A stretch of 64,000 bases of DNA from Brienomyrus brachyistius (taxonomy: Eukaryota > Chordata > Actinopteri > Osteoglossiformes > Mormyridae): the NCBI RefSeq assembly GCF_023856365.1, contig NC_064539.1:14583519-14647518 (forward strand). Direction: 5' to 3'. Below are positions 35,159 through 45,092 of the stretch, in pieces. The notes beneath the pieces are model-generated. The model saw only the letters and a program-made list of their open reading frames with translations. It was not told the DNA's origin and did not search any database. A program made the position numbers and the translations under genes. Positions within the stretch are counted from its first letter, which is position 1. Each line of letters opens with the position of its first letter.

Positions 35159-35735
35159 AGAGGGGTCCAAAATTTCTTTATGTAAGTTTTGACATGGGAT
35201 AAGGAATACCAGCATTTCACCAGAAAAAAGTCCTGTTTAAGGTTGAGTCCAAGTTTGAAATTTTTGGCAGTAACAGAACGGTTTATGTAAGGAGATGAAT
35301 TGAAGGAATACCACAGTGTATCAAAACAACAGTGAGACATGGTGGTGGAAATATTTAAGTGCGGGGGTGTGTTGCCTACTCTGAAGACACTGAATTCACT
35401 ACACCATGAAAAAAGAAAAGTACCACACTCCAGAGACATGCTGTACCCTCTGTTTTGGATCTTTGTGAAGAAAGGTTTGTACTGCAGGGTGTAATAACCC
35501 CAAACATACCTTGAAGCTTCGTAAGAACTAAGAAGAGTGAGGAGTACTGACTCTTATGGACTCTCCTCCACCTAACCTTAAAGACATTGAACATTTATGG
35601 GGGCACCTGATGACAGTGAGAACCAAGTATTCAATGACATCACAAGATGATCTTTGGAACCATTTCAAGTCATACCAAATACTAAGAAATAATGAAACTG
35701 TACAGTACTGTGCAAAAGTCTTAGGCAGTAACAGA
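35159..35735 (+). pseudogene. Decayed Tc1-like transposase, C-terminal half
   Basis: Plus-strand frames contain VESKFEIFGSNRTVYVRR (region of the first catalytic Asp, here not conserved), TVRHGGGN, and near 35570 the block LKDIEHLWGHL. The terminus-like TGTGCAAAAGTCTTAGGCAG is at about 35711-35731. Several stops and frame changes. No active product. Confidence 0.65.
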
Positions 35736-35758
35736 AAATGATGTTTAAATGATCTTCA

Positions 35759-35860
35759 TGTCAGGCTCTGGACCCCCCCCCCCCCCCCCCCCGTGACACT
35801 AAATAGGACAGGCGTTTTCAAAAAATGGATGGACATATGGATGCATGTATGATGGATGGA
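35759..35860 (+). mobile_element. Remnant SINE tail with C-tract
   Basis: CAGGCTCTGGACC, a run of C (to about 35792), then GTGACACTAAATAGGACAGG and AAAATGGATGG match the 3' end of the ATGG-tail SINE after decay. Confidence 0.5.
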
Positions 35861-37362
35861 CAGATGGATGCATGTTGGTGTAAAACTATGACATATGTCT
35901 GTCTGTTAGCTTAGCCATTTCAAAACGTCTCCTCAAACTACCACAGTATTTGCAGCAACCGTTCAATACACCCATGTATTTTTGGACTCAACCACTACCC
36001 CGCCTTGTTTGTCTAATCAATACCCCATTGAGTTATTTAATAAATCAAGTTAATCAATTAATTGAGCTGGTGGAGAAATGTAATGAACACATGAAATGAC
36101 TGAGGTGCCCCTAAGGAGAGGTTTGGGAGTTTATCTAGCCATTCAAAAGATATCAGTAACTTTTGTAGAGCAGATAAAAGTATTGTTAATTTTTATTATG
36201 TTACCATTAATTTGGATATGTTATGATGTTAAATTGCTTTGTTTTATGTGCAAATATACATATACTACCTAGATAAATAGGCAGATTTTTTTTTCTTTGA
36301 CTGACTTTTTCACAGTACCGTAACTGTTTTTTGTCAAAAATTAAACTTTTCACTCAAATCACAAATCTGTGAAACTTTTTGTATTAAGTTAGAAAAGAAT
36401 GCTAAATAGGAGCATTTTCACTAGCAATCTCAGATTATTGAAACTCACTGTATTCCTCATGACAAGAGAGATAGTCAAAAGACAATTTTCCCATGAGTTC
36501 TCTTCTATTCATATGTTTATCTCAGTTTTTGTTGATATGAGTGTATCTGGTAAGAGCTGGGTGGACAGATATTACTACACATACAACCTAAATGAAAGCA
36601 CTATATAAAGATGTTATGTAGGGACCTGTGGCATCTGAATTGGATGTGTGGCGTATGGTTCTCAGCAAATGGGGCTTAATCTGCATTCCCCAGCCTTCCA
36701 CCCCCAACTTGTACACTCACTGCCTTTGTGTGTGTGGGAACAGCTGGCTGTGGAGCCTCTGGAGACACTCTATGGAGCCACTGTCATACAGAGTCACGCA
36801 CTGAGCAAATGGAAACCTTGGCCCCCCACCCCAGCGCCCTTTGTTCACAAATAGAGAGCCAATCTGACAACTGGGCTTGTTGAAAGGAGAGATATTTGAA
36901 TTCACATAAAGCCATATGCATTGAGTTAACCACTGTGTATTGAAACCAAAGCTTCTTAAATATTGAGGTCTTTCAGCTTTAAACCTCTTGTAATTTCACG
37001 TACACATGTACCTCATTGGAAAGGGTATATAGCCTGTCTATTGGTAATAAGGAACTGTTGTTGGTTAATGTGGTGGTGTAGGAAGGGTGTAGTGGCCTTC
37101 CTGGTAGGGTTTGCTTGGTGCTGCGGCTTTTCTCGTTGATTAATAGCACCTATCCTTCGTACCCACAAACATTTTGTAGTGGTATTTCAGCTGGGAACCC
37201 TCACTAGGGGTTATATGAAATGGCACAGATACAGTAGTGGTCTGATGAAAGCTCTAAATGAGTTTATGTGTCTGTGTGCCTATACTGATATGTAGTACCA
37301 CAGACGTTCACCACTTCTGCTCAACAATAATGTATTTTGGCCTTTTTTTCTTTTTACATGGC
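35861..37362 (+). other. Intron, nothing recognised
   Basis: AT-rich. No feature supported. Confidence 0.5.
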
Positions 37363-37376
37363 ATGTATGACATATT

Positions 37377-37671
37377 TCGAGTCTCCGCCTGGGTCACATG
37401 TGTGCGGAGTTTGCATGTTCTCCCCATGTCGTCGTGGGGTTTCCTCTGGGTACTCCGGTTTCCCCCCACAGTCCAAAAACATGCTGAGGCTAATTGGAGT
37501 TGCTAAATTGCCCGTGGTGCGCATGTGTGAGTGAATGGTGTGTGATTGTGCCCTGCGATGGGCTGGCCCCCCATCCTGGGTTGTTCCCTGCCTCGTGCCC
37601 CTTGCTTCTGGGATAGGCTCCGGACCCCCCGCGACCCAGTAGGATAAGCGGTTTGGAAGATGGATGGATGG
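37377..37671 (+). mobile_element. 5'-truncated SINE starting inside the B box
   Basis: Sequence starts at TCGAGTCTCCGCCTGGG and continues normally to GGAAGATGGATGGATGG. The 14-bp direct repeat ATGTATGACATATT (37363-37376 and 37672-37685) frames it exactly. The copy was therefore truncated at insertion. Confidence 0.85.
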
Positions 37672-37685
37672 ATGTATGACATATT

Positions 37686-39771
37686 ACTACACTAAATTGT
37701 TATGCATTCCTAGAAGGAAGTAGAACAGTTGGAACAAATTCAGCATTATACATCTATGGAAGTAATGCAGGCTAACAAAACTCCAAGTGCTGTAAAGAAT
37801 CAGTGCTGTGTGTCCTGATGACCTTTCCTCAGTTGGAAAGCAGCTGTGTCCTCTGTATGAATGCATGTGAATATTCATAGGAGAGACACACATGGAGCCT
37901 TTTTGCACACACATGGAGTCTTTGTCTTACATTCCAGGCTTTGTTTTCTATGGCTATATTTACTGAAGTGACGCTAAAGTGACGCTAAATGAACATAAAC
38001 TGTAATGATAAAAATTTTCTGTCTGCATTTGCTAGAGGTATAACAATTTGTATTCGCCTTTCAAAACCTCAATCCAGCTCAAATTTAGAAGAAAATTGGC
38101 CAGAAAATGATAAAACTGTCACAAACATACAGACATGGGATTTTTGCATTGGGGAGGGACCAAGTTTAGCCAGGCAAGCGCTGCTTAATTTCATTCACCT
38201 CTAGGAACTGCGTCAGGGAGCCGGGCCAATCAGCAGAGGGAAGGCTGAAAGCAGTAACGCTGAATTCAAACGATGCACTCCAGCACGTATCACATGTCAC
38301 AACCAAACTTTAGTGATTGGTGGAAGCAGAAAGTATCTGCCACCGTGTAGTGAACACATGTCAAGTACTAGGGTTTACAAAGTGAAATGATGTGAAAGGG
38401 GCCGATGTATCAGGCTAGACCAAGCTGTCAGCATTTCAACTGTACTGTAATTAGAATTAGTGCTTACATTTTTTTGTGCAATAAAGGCCTTAACTGGTGC
38501 TTAATTAGTCTATTTGTGGAATTTAGGTCAATGGTTTGCAATAAAAAACAATAAAAATTAGATACTTATTTGAAACCACAGAGCAACAATGAACACCGTC
38601 AACAAAGTACTACCCATATAGGATAGACCTTTCATTTGTTAGTGTGCCAATCCAATGCCAACCAAATCCTTATGCCTTATGCAGAACATGTTTTATTTAA
38701 GCATTAACTGATTTTCAGCGTACTAATTCTTTGAGAAAATAGAATGTACAAAAAACAACTAAATAATAAAACTGAAATAATTAACTCTCCATTTAGTGCC
38801 TTGCAAACACGTTAACAACAAATTTACATAAAATTGTAAACGGAACAGACGTCTCTTCGCTCATTTTCCTAAGGAAATGCTATGCTTGCTCGATTATGCA
38901 TGGAGAGTCAGATTAATCTGCATCAAAACTGCCTTAACACATTAACGTTGACGGCAGTAATTTTAACTAGCATAATATCGATACCCTAGAAAGGCATTAA
39001 TAGTTAGCCTGTTGTAAGTTAAATAGGCAATAAGTAAGGGATAGCCTTCGAATCATGTTCGGTTTTTTTGGTAGAGCACGTGCCTGGATATATATTCATC
39101 TGAGAAGAAGTCATTTGTAGCCCTCATATTTAATACTGAGGTATGTGTACAGTGTGTATGAAAGGGGGAGAAGCAGAACAGCTGTTTTGGATTTTTTTCC
39201 CTTTAATATGTTATGCATATAATCCCCAGTGAATGCAGATGGTATTTCAGTGTCTAGCGCAAAAGGATACAGAATGTTAATTTTTCTTGTGCAACGATCA
39301 CAATTTGTATCAGCATACTTAATTTGAACCATCTTGTAGGGTTATTAAAGCTAATATTCATCTTAAAATATTTTGTACTAACAGTAATTTACCCCCTTCA
39401 CATTCACGAATTTGACATTTGCGGTTTCCGTCTTTTGTGAGTTGGCCTTGAACAATTAAAGGAAATATTTTTGGAGCTTGCTAAAATGTTGCAGAAACTT
39501 TTATGTGTAATATGTAAGCCAATACAATACTGAAAATGATTTTGGTCACAGCCAATATACTGTATAAATCATGCTGTTTTACCAAAGGTGTTCGTTGTTC
39601 TGAAAATGAACATTAGTGGCATGCTGCATACGTTACAGCCCTCAGCTTTACAAGTGTTATATGGAATAGCTGATCTCTCTCCTCAGTTTGCAAGCAAAGC
39701 CGTTCCGGTGTTCTCACATCAGCCAAGCTAGGCATTTGGTTGGAAATGGCCTCATGTTGTGCATTTTATCC
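37686..39771 (+). other. Intron, nothing recognised
   Basis: AT-rich. No feature supported. Confidence 0.5.
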
Positions 39772-39970
39772 ATCCATCCATTTTCCAAACCGCTTATCCT
39801 ACTGGGTTACAGGGGGTCCGGAGCCTATCCCGGAAGCAATGGGCACGAGGCAGGGAACAACCCAGGATGGGGGGCCAGTCCGTTGCAGGGCACACTCACA
39901 CACCATTCACTCACACATACACTCCTACGGGAAATTTAGCAACTCCAGTTAGCCTCAGCATGTCTTTAGA
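39772..39970 (-). mobile_element. SINE copy ending at the LTR insertion
   Basis: Minus-strand tail and body are present from the ATCC run to CTCAGCATGTCTTTAGA. The head is missing. Homology stops next to the 5' LTR and does not resume after the 3' LTR, where a palindromic AT array follows. The SINE was therefore already truncated or rearranged before the retrotransposon arrived. Confidence 0.75.
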
Positions 39971-39975
39971 ATGGG

Positions 39976-40261
39976 TGTGACACCCGCTCCGTCCGCTCCT
40001 CGTGTGTGCCACGCCCCCTAATTACCCACGTGTGATTTCCTGATCGTGCCCAGTCGTGTCTTGTTTCCTGCTGCCTTGTTCCATGTATTTAAGTTCCTGT
40101 TTTGTACTAACCCGTTGTCTGTCATTGATGTTAGTTGGCGTCTTCTGTTCCCTGCCCCGTCTTTCGGAATAAACCCCTTGTTTGCCCTGATTACGGCGTG
40201 TTTGCCCGTTTCTGCCTGCTCGCCCGCACGATCGCCGCTCTGCCCGCGATCGAGTGTGACA
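39976..40261 (+). repeat. 5' LTR (promoter, poly(A) signal)
   Basis: TG...CA ends. TATTTAAG at 40086-40093 is a TATA-like box. A predicted start near 40117 follows about 31 bp later. AATAAA is at 40168-40173. Together these give U3, R and U5 in order. Confidence 0.9.
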
Positions 40262-40262
40262 G

Positions 40263-40272
40263 AATGACAGAC
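40263..40272 (+). other. Candidate self-primer binding site
   Basis: AATGACAGAC, 1 nt after the 5' LTR, is the exact reverse complement of GTCTGTCATT at 40117-40126, the predicted 5' end of the transcript. I see no tRNA-complementary primer site such as TGGCGCC or TGGNNCC at this place. The arrangement matches the self-priming of the Tf1/sushi group. Confidence 0.6.
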
Positions 40273-40884
40273 CAACTCAACAAGGCACAGCAGCAGACCG
40301 AGAGCCAACGTCTCGGTCTGCTGCAAGAGGTACACTATTGGCTAAACCAGCCCGACGTCCAGGAGGACCCCGTCGCGCTGCAATTGGCCACCGACAGCTG
40401 CGATCTCCTGCTGGCGATGTCCCCATCGGAGGGCGGGCATCGTCTAGGAGAGGTGCGCTCCCACCTCAACCAGCTGGTTCAGCGCCTAACAGCGCGGAGG
40501 TTGGGGCTGGACGCACGGTGCGTCCCGGAGGTTGTTCCCCAGCCGTCCGTCCTGTCGGACGTGGAGCAGCCTCCCGCGGACACCGTGACGAAGAGGAAGA
40601 AGAAGAAGAAGCACGCGATCGCCCCTGCAATCGTTTTGGGAGCGTGCGCGCTCATCCCCGCTTCTCTCCTAACCGGGGAATTGGAGGACTCCCCGGCTGA
40701 CCTCGACGTCATCACCGCAGCTAAGCTGCCTGCGCTGGCAGCTTCCCCAGTCCGGGGAGAGCACCCAGCCGCCGCTGAGCTGCTACCCGCCCTTGGAGCG
40801 GTACTACTTCCGGCCGGAGCGGCTGGCCAACAAGGGGGCCCGCGCGGTGCGGGACGCTATCCCGCGTGTGCCCCGGGCACTTAA
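40264..40884 (+). CDS. LTR element ORF1 (gag-like?)
   Basis: 206 codons from the first ATG after the 5' LTR (MTDQLNKAQQQTESQRLGLL). The first 90 residues are predicted helical, with L-rich heptad-like spacing (GEVRSHLNQLVQRLTARRLG). A KRKKKKKH basic run lies near residue 115. No zinc knuckle or major-homology motif is visible, so gag identity is inferred only from position. The last 35 residues look out of register: from 40673 frame +2 is open and carries the more convincing LERYYFRPERLANKGARAVR segment, so the ancestral protein may have continued into the next frame. Confidence 0.5.
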   Translation: MTDQLNKAQQQTESQRLGLLQEVHYWLNQPDVQEDPVALQLATDSCDLLLAMSPSEGGHRLGEVRSHLNQLVQRLTARRLGLDARCVPEVVPQPSVLSDVEQPPADTVTKRKKKKKHAIAPAIVLGACALIPASLLTGELEDSPADLDVITAAKLPALAASPVRGEHPAAAELLPALGAVLLPAGAAGQQGGPRGAGRYPACAPGT

Positions 40885-43039
40885 AGGGACCACGTCCGTC
40901 TTGCCCGCACGGGACCTGCCGGTCCCGCCGCCTGCAGCCCCTGCTCAGCCCGAGCAGCCGCCTCCTGTGCCTGCAGCCCCTGCTCAGCCCGAGCAGCCGC
41001 CTCCTGTGCCTGCAGCCCCTGCTCAGCCCGAGCAGCCGCCTCCTGTGCCTGCAGCCCCTGCTCAGCCCGAGCAGCCGCCTCCTGTGCCTGCAGCCCCTGC
41101 TCAGCCCGAGCAGCAGCCGCCATTACCGGCGGACCCCGCTCCCGTGCAGCCGCCTGCGCAGCCGCCTTCGCTGCCTGCGCAGCCGCCTTCGCTGCCTGCG
41201 CAGCCGCCTTCGCTGCCTGCACAGCCCCCTTCGCCTGCTGCAGCTCCAGGGCAGGCGCCCCCACTGCAGCCGCCTGCTGCAGCTCCAGGGCAGGCGCCCC
41301 CACTGCAGCCGCCTGCTGCAGCTCCCGGGCAGGCGCCCCCACTGCAGCCGCCTGCTGCAGCTCCCGGGCAGGCGCCCCCACTGCAGCCGCCTGCTGCAGC
41401 TCCCGGGCAGGCGCCCCCACTGCAGCCGCCTGCTGCAGCTCCCGGGCAGGCGCCCCCACTGCAGCCAGCTCCTGTTCCTGACCGTGCTCCTGTTCCTGCA
41501 GAGGCGCCCCCTCTGCAGCCGCCTGCTGCAGCTCCCGGGCAGGCGCCCCCACTGCAGCCGCCTGCTGCAGCTCCCGGGCAGGCGCCCCCACTGCAGCCAG
41601 CTCCTGTTCCTGACCGTGCTCCTGTTCCTGCAGAGGCGCTCCCTCTGCAGCCGCCTGCTGCAGCTCCCGGGCAGGCGCTCCCTCTGCAGCCGCCTGCTGC
41701 AGCTCCCGGGCAGGCGCCCCCACTGCAGCCAGCTCCTGTTCCTGACCGTGCTCCTGTTCCTGCAGAGGCGCCCCCTCTGCAGCCGCCTGCTGCAGCTCCC
41801 GGGCAGGCGCCCCCACTGCAGCCACTTGCTGCAGCTCCCGGGCAGGCGCCCCCACTGCAGCCAGCTCCTGTTCCTGACCGTGCTCCTGTTCCTGCAGAGG
41901 CGCCCCCTCTGCAGCCGCCTGCTGCAGCTCCCGGGCAGGCGCCCCCTCTGCAGCCGCCTGCTGCAGCTCCCGGGCAGGCGCCCCCTCTGCAGCCGCCTGC
42001 TGCAGCTCCCGGGCAGGCGCCCCCACTGCAGCCAGCTCCTGTTCCTGACCGCGCTCCTGTTCCTGCAGAGGCGCCCCCTCTGCAGCCGCCTGCTGCAGCT
42101 CCCGGGCAGGTGCCCCCACTGCAGCCATCTGCTGCAGCTCCCGGGCAGGCGCCCCCACTGCAGCCAGCTCCTGTGCCTGACCGCGTTCCTGTCCCTGGCC
42201 CCGCTCCTGTCCCTGGCCCCGCTCCTGTGACTCCTTCACCCTCACCCCGGCGACATCGACCCCGACCGGGGGTCGGTATGTCTGTGTCCCGCAGAGGGAG
42301 GGGACACAGACGTCGGACTGGGGTCCCTCCCGCCCTGCCCCCTGGCTCGCCCTCCCTCGCCTGCGCTCTGGCTCGGTTGGCGCCTGCAGGTCCTGGCCCT
42401 CCGGGTCGGCTGTCGCCTACGGGTCCCCCTCCGATGCCTCGTCACCCTGCCTCGTTCCCCCCTCCGGTGCCTGGTCGGTCGCCTGCGGGCTCCCCGACGG
42501 CGGCTCCTCGGTTGCCTGCGGGGCCCCTACCTCCGGCCCTCCACCGGACGTCGCCGCCTACTGCGGCTCCCCCCTCCTCCGGGCCTTCGCCGTGGGCCCC
42601 TCCTGCTCCCTCGGCCCCTTCCCCGGTGCTCCCTCCTGCTTCCTCCCTGGCCCCTCCGCGGGTCCCTCGCCCTGCCTCCTCGGCCCCTCCGAGGTCCCCT
42701 CCGGCTCCGGCCTCCCGGCCGCCTGCGGCCCCTCCGGCTGCCTCCCGTCGCCCGCTGGGGCTCCCTCGGGCTCCCCTTCCTTCCTCCTCCTTCTCTCCCT
42801 TCTTTCCTGTCTCTGTCCCGCCTGTCCTTGTTCCTCCTCCTGCCTTTGTTCTGCCCCGCTCTGTTCCTGGTTTCCCGTCGTTCCCTCCCGTCACTCCCGC
42901 TCCTATTGTTCCACCTGTTCCCTCGGTTCCTCCCTTCCTGGTCTGTCTGTCGGCTTTTCCTGTCTTGTGTAGTGTCCTGTCCTGGCTCCTGCCTCTTTGT
43001 CAGTTTTGCCTGTCTGTCTTGTTCCCTGTTCCCCGTTGA
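40673..43039 (+). CDS. LTR element ORF2, proline-rich repeat frame
   Basis: Open from after a TAA at 40670-40672 to a TGA at 43037-43039, with no ATG near its start. It overlaps ORF1 by about 210 nt in the +1 frame. Order: a basic segment with YYFRPERLANKGARAVRDAI, an array of 13-residue units (PAAPAQPEQPPPV then LQPPAAAPGQAPP) to about 42170, a Pro/Arg-rich zone, and a hydrophobic Val/Leu/Phe/Pro C-terminus (LSWLLPLCQFCLSVLFPV). No enzyme motif. It could be the extension of ORF1 by frameshift, or a frame kept open only by 3n repeats. Confidence 0.45.
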   Translation, partial: PGNWRTPRLTSTSSPQLSCLRWQLPQSGESTQPPLSCYPPLERYYFRPERLANKGARAVRDAIPRVPRALKGTTSVLPARDLPVPPPAAPAQPEQPPPVPAAPAQPEQPPPVPAAPAQPEQPPPVPAAPAQPEQPPPVPAAPAQPEQQPPLPADPAPVQPPAQPPSLPAQPPSLPAQPPSLPAQPPSPAAAPGQAPPLQPPAAAPGQAPPLQPPAAAPGQAPPLQPPAAAPGQAPPLQPPAAAPGQAPPLQPPAAAPGQAPPLQPAPVPDRAPVPAEAPPLQPPAAAPGQAPPLQPPAAAPGQAPPLQPAPVPDRAPVPAEALPLQPPAAAPGQALPLQPPAAAPGQAPPLQPAPVPDRAPVPAEAPPLQPPAAAPGQAPPLQPLAAAPGQAPPLQPAPVPDRAPVPAEAPPLQPPAAAPGQAPPLQPPAAAPGQAPPLQPPAAAPGQAPPLQPAPVPDRAPVPAEAPPLQPPAAAPGQVPPLQPSAAAPGQAPPLQPAPVPDRVPVPGPAPVPGPAPVTPSPSPRRHRPRPGVGMSVSRRGRGHRRRTGVPPALPPGSPSLACALARLAPAGPGPPGRLSPTGPPPMPRHPASFPPPVPGRSPAGSPTAAPRLPAGPLPPALHRTSPPTAAPPSSGPSPWAPPAPSAPSPVLPPASSLAPPRVPRPASSAPPRSPPAPASRPPAAPPAASRRPLGLPRAPLPSSSFSPFFPVSVPPVLVPPPAFVLPRSVPGFPSFPPVTPAPIVPPVPSVPPFLVCLSAFPVLCSVLSWLLPLCQFCLSVLFPVPR
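40930..42170 (+). repeat. 39-bp tandem repeats with higher-order pattern
   Basis: Block 1 (about 40930-41115): 39-bp units with CCTGCTCAGCCCGAGCAG. Block 2 (about 41155-41225): 21-bp units CAGCCGCCTTCGCTGCCTGC. Block 3 (about 41240-42170): 39-bp units with GCTGCAGCTCCCGGGCAGG, interleaved with a variant containing CCTGTTCCTGACCGTGCTCC. All periods are multiples of 3, so all three plus frames and one minus frame stay open for over 450 codons. Confidence 0.9.
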
Positions 43040-43129
43040 TTTTTTTTGCCCTTGTCTTTCAGGTTCTGGTTTCCCGGTCTCGTCCCGTCCTTCGCCTCCT
43101 CCCGGGCGCGCCCGGTGTAGCGCGCCTTT

Positions 43130-43138
43130 GGGGGGGGG
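43130..43138 (+). other. Polypurine tract (G9)
   Basis: Nine G directly before TTC and the 3' LTR (43142), in the usual place of the plus-strand primer. Confidence 0.6.
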
Positions 43139-43141
43139 TTC

Positions 43142-43427
43142 TGTGACACCCGCTCCGTCCGCTCCTCGTGTGTGCCACGCCCCCTAATTACCCACGTGTG
43201 ATTTCCTGATCGTGCCCAGTCGTGTCTTGTTTCCTGCTGCCTTGTTCCATGTATTTAAGTTCCTGTTTTGTACTAACCCGTTGTCTGTCATTGATGTTAG
43301 TTGGCGTCTTCTGTTCCCTGCCCCGTCTTTCGGAATAAACCCCTTGTTTGCCCTGATTACGGCGTGTTTGCCCGTTTCTGCCTGCTCGCCCGCACGATCG
43401 CCGCTCTGCCCGCGATCGAGTGTGACA
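43142..43427 (+). repeat. 3' LTR
   Basis: Same 286 bp as the 5' LTR; no difference found by eye. Followed by the target duplication ATGGG. Confidence 0.9.
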
Positions 43428-43547
<120 letters not shown>

Positions 43548-44404
43548 TAGTTCATTTACAAATTTTCATTTGAGCATTGGTCTGGTTATGCCACGTTAGG
43601 TCATTGTTATTTTGAATGGTATAAATACTGCCTAAAGTACTCATATCAGTACTCAGCATCGGCGAATGCACAAATATATGCACTCGTATTTGTACTCGGT
43701 ACAAAACAAATGGTATTAGTTTAACCCTAATATTTATTATTATAACAACATTGGTGTACATTTTGAGAACTTTGTACCTGTAATAGTACACACCATGGGA
43801 ATTTTGAATAGAGGCTTGACATGTGCATAGTCTCTCCATGAGTCACCGCAAATATAGGTGAATAAGTCACTGTAAATATAACAGAAATGATATGCATGCA
43901 ACCTTATAAAAAATAAATAAATAAGCACCTCGCTTTTTTACCATGAAAGCAACACCAACTCGCATATGTCATGGTGCACTAAGATTGGAGGTTACGGTAG
44001 GAGTCGGGGGAAAATAAAGGGGATTTATTCAAACAGAAGCACAATGCAAAAGGAAATGGACCGCAGGGGGTCAAAACAAGGCAGGGAGAACAGGGGAGAA
44101 ATAGGGTGCAGGGTAAACAGAGGGGCACATGTAGTCAGCAGCAGAACATTATAACGTAACAACGCAATGACCGGCAATGACTATTTCATTAGTAGCCAAC
44201 CGGTTGATCACAACCAGATCACCCCCCTTTTGGTCTGTAGCAAATTCCTGGGCTGCTTTTTGTTGCCAGCATCTGCCCTGGTGAATTTGTGTTCAACAGC
44301 AAAACCACCATTTTCTAAATACTAAACTGAAACTCAGTTGAGGTGCTCTTCACTTGTGCACTTTCCCTGTGACGATACTCAGAGTTGTGTTACAACTTTT
44401 GCAG
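43548..44404 (+). other. Intron 1 end; possible LTR fragment
   Basis: From 43967 the sequence TGTCATGGTGCACTAAG...AAAATAAAGGGGATTTATTC...GGTCAAAACAAGGCAGG resembles the minus-oriented LTRs at 21350 and 56396, but its right end (after about 44160) is unclear. The remainder up to the acceptor TTTTGCAG at 44404 is plain intron. Confidence 0.4.
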
Positions 44405-44604
44405 GACAGTGACATCCAGAAGAAGATAGACCATGAGATCCGGATGCGAGAGGGGACCTGCAAGCTGCTGGGAGCTTGTTCCCAGAAAGACCAGGCGCTG
44501 GAGGCCTCCAAGAGCTTGCTGACCTGCAACACACGCATCCTAGCCTACATGTCAGAACTGCAGCGCATGAAGGAGGCCCAGATCTTACAGAGGGCAACAC
44601 GCAG
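44405..44604 (+). CDS. rtkn: rtkn exon 2 (HR1 Rho-binding repeat)
   Basis: The acceptor TTTTGCAG precedes codon GAC. 66 codons plus 2 nt end at CGCAG|GTCAGA. It encodes residues 25-91 of the short form, including KIDHEIRMREGTCKLLGAC and SLLTCNTRILAYMSELQRM, the two-helix coiled-coil HR1 repeat that binds active RhoA in rhotekin. Phase 0 at entry lets either first exon join. Strong match to the family; the frame reads on past the donor, as expected for an unspliced read. Confidence 0.93.
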
Positions 44605-44840
44605 GTCAGAGGCCTGGACAGGCTGCTCTGTAGGTGGCTGTAGGGTGTTGGTCTGTGCAGTATGGGAGCAGATGGTCCAACATAGGATAAGACATACTTT
44701 GTTGATGCGATGGGGAAGTCTGTAGAGGGAGATGTTCGGCACGGGTATAGACTCATAAATGGAGATGCACATCTAGGTGTGTTGATGTTGTGTGTTGAGT
44801 ATCATGTAGGGAAGTAAAAATTACCATGCTTCTTCCACAG

Positions 44841-44902
44841 ACCATCGGACTCAGCACCACCAGATGAACGCCTTCCCTGCAAGGGAAAAGTAGCCATCTC
44901 AG
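44841..44902 (+). CDS. rtkn: rtkn exon 3
   Basis: 62 nt between TTCCACAG and G|GTATGC. It encodes PSDSAPPDERLPCKGKVAIS, the linker after HR1 and the first strand of the anillin-like region (family: SDSGPP...CRGRVCIS). A hAT MITE lies only 22 bp past the donor. Confidence 0.9.
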
Positions 44903-44924
44903 GTATGCTCCAGACCATGTATGG

Positions 44925-45092
44925 CAGGGTTCCCCAATTCTGATCTTTCAGGACCAGAATCCAACAGTTAGCAGTTTTCCCTGTTGGAACACATCTCAAT
45001 CAGCTAATTACCAGGTTTAGTGGGTTTTGAACAGAGAAATCTCGAAACTGTGTTGGATTCTGGCCCTCCAGGACTGGAATTGGGGAACCCTG
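44925..45092. mobile_element. hAT-type MITE, 168 bp, in intron 3
   Basis: CAGGGTTCCCCAATTCTG and GAATTGGGGAACCCTG are the inverted ends. Flanks ATGTATGG and ATCTATGG are a 7/8 target duplication. It starts 22 bp after the exon 3 donor. Confidence 0.8.

Larger units (their letters stand above)
39976..43427 (+). mobile_element. Complete non-autonomous LTR retrotransposon
   Basis: Two 286-bp LTRs that read identical by eye (39976-40261, 43142-43427) begin TGTGACACCCGC and end GAGTGTGACA. Target duplication ATGGG is at 39971-39975 and 43428-43432. Between the LTRs are a short ORF with a polybasic tail, a long proline-rich frame and a G9 tract before the 3' LTR. No protease, reverse transcriptase, RNase H or integrase motif is present, so it depends on enzymes from another element. 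Identical LTRs and GC-rich content set it apart from the AT-rich intron and indicate recent insertion. Confidence 0.92.

Noticed and set aside
40930..42170. CRISPR-like regular array
   Set aside because: Repeats are contiguous with no unique spacers and code for 13-residue units; the context is a eukaryotic retrotransposon.
40866..42230. 454-codon plus-strand frame (RLLQLPGRRPHCS repeats)
   Set aside because: Another frame of the same tandem array, ending where the array ends, with no flanking coding signal.
40881..42245. 454-codon minus-strand frame of ELQQAAAEGAPA repeats
   Set aside because: It mirrors the 39-bp stop-free tandem array of the retrotransposon. Period divisible by three keeps several frames open, so length is not evidence of a gene.
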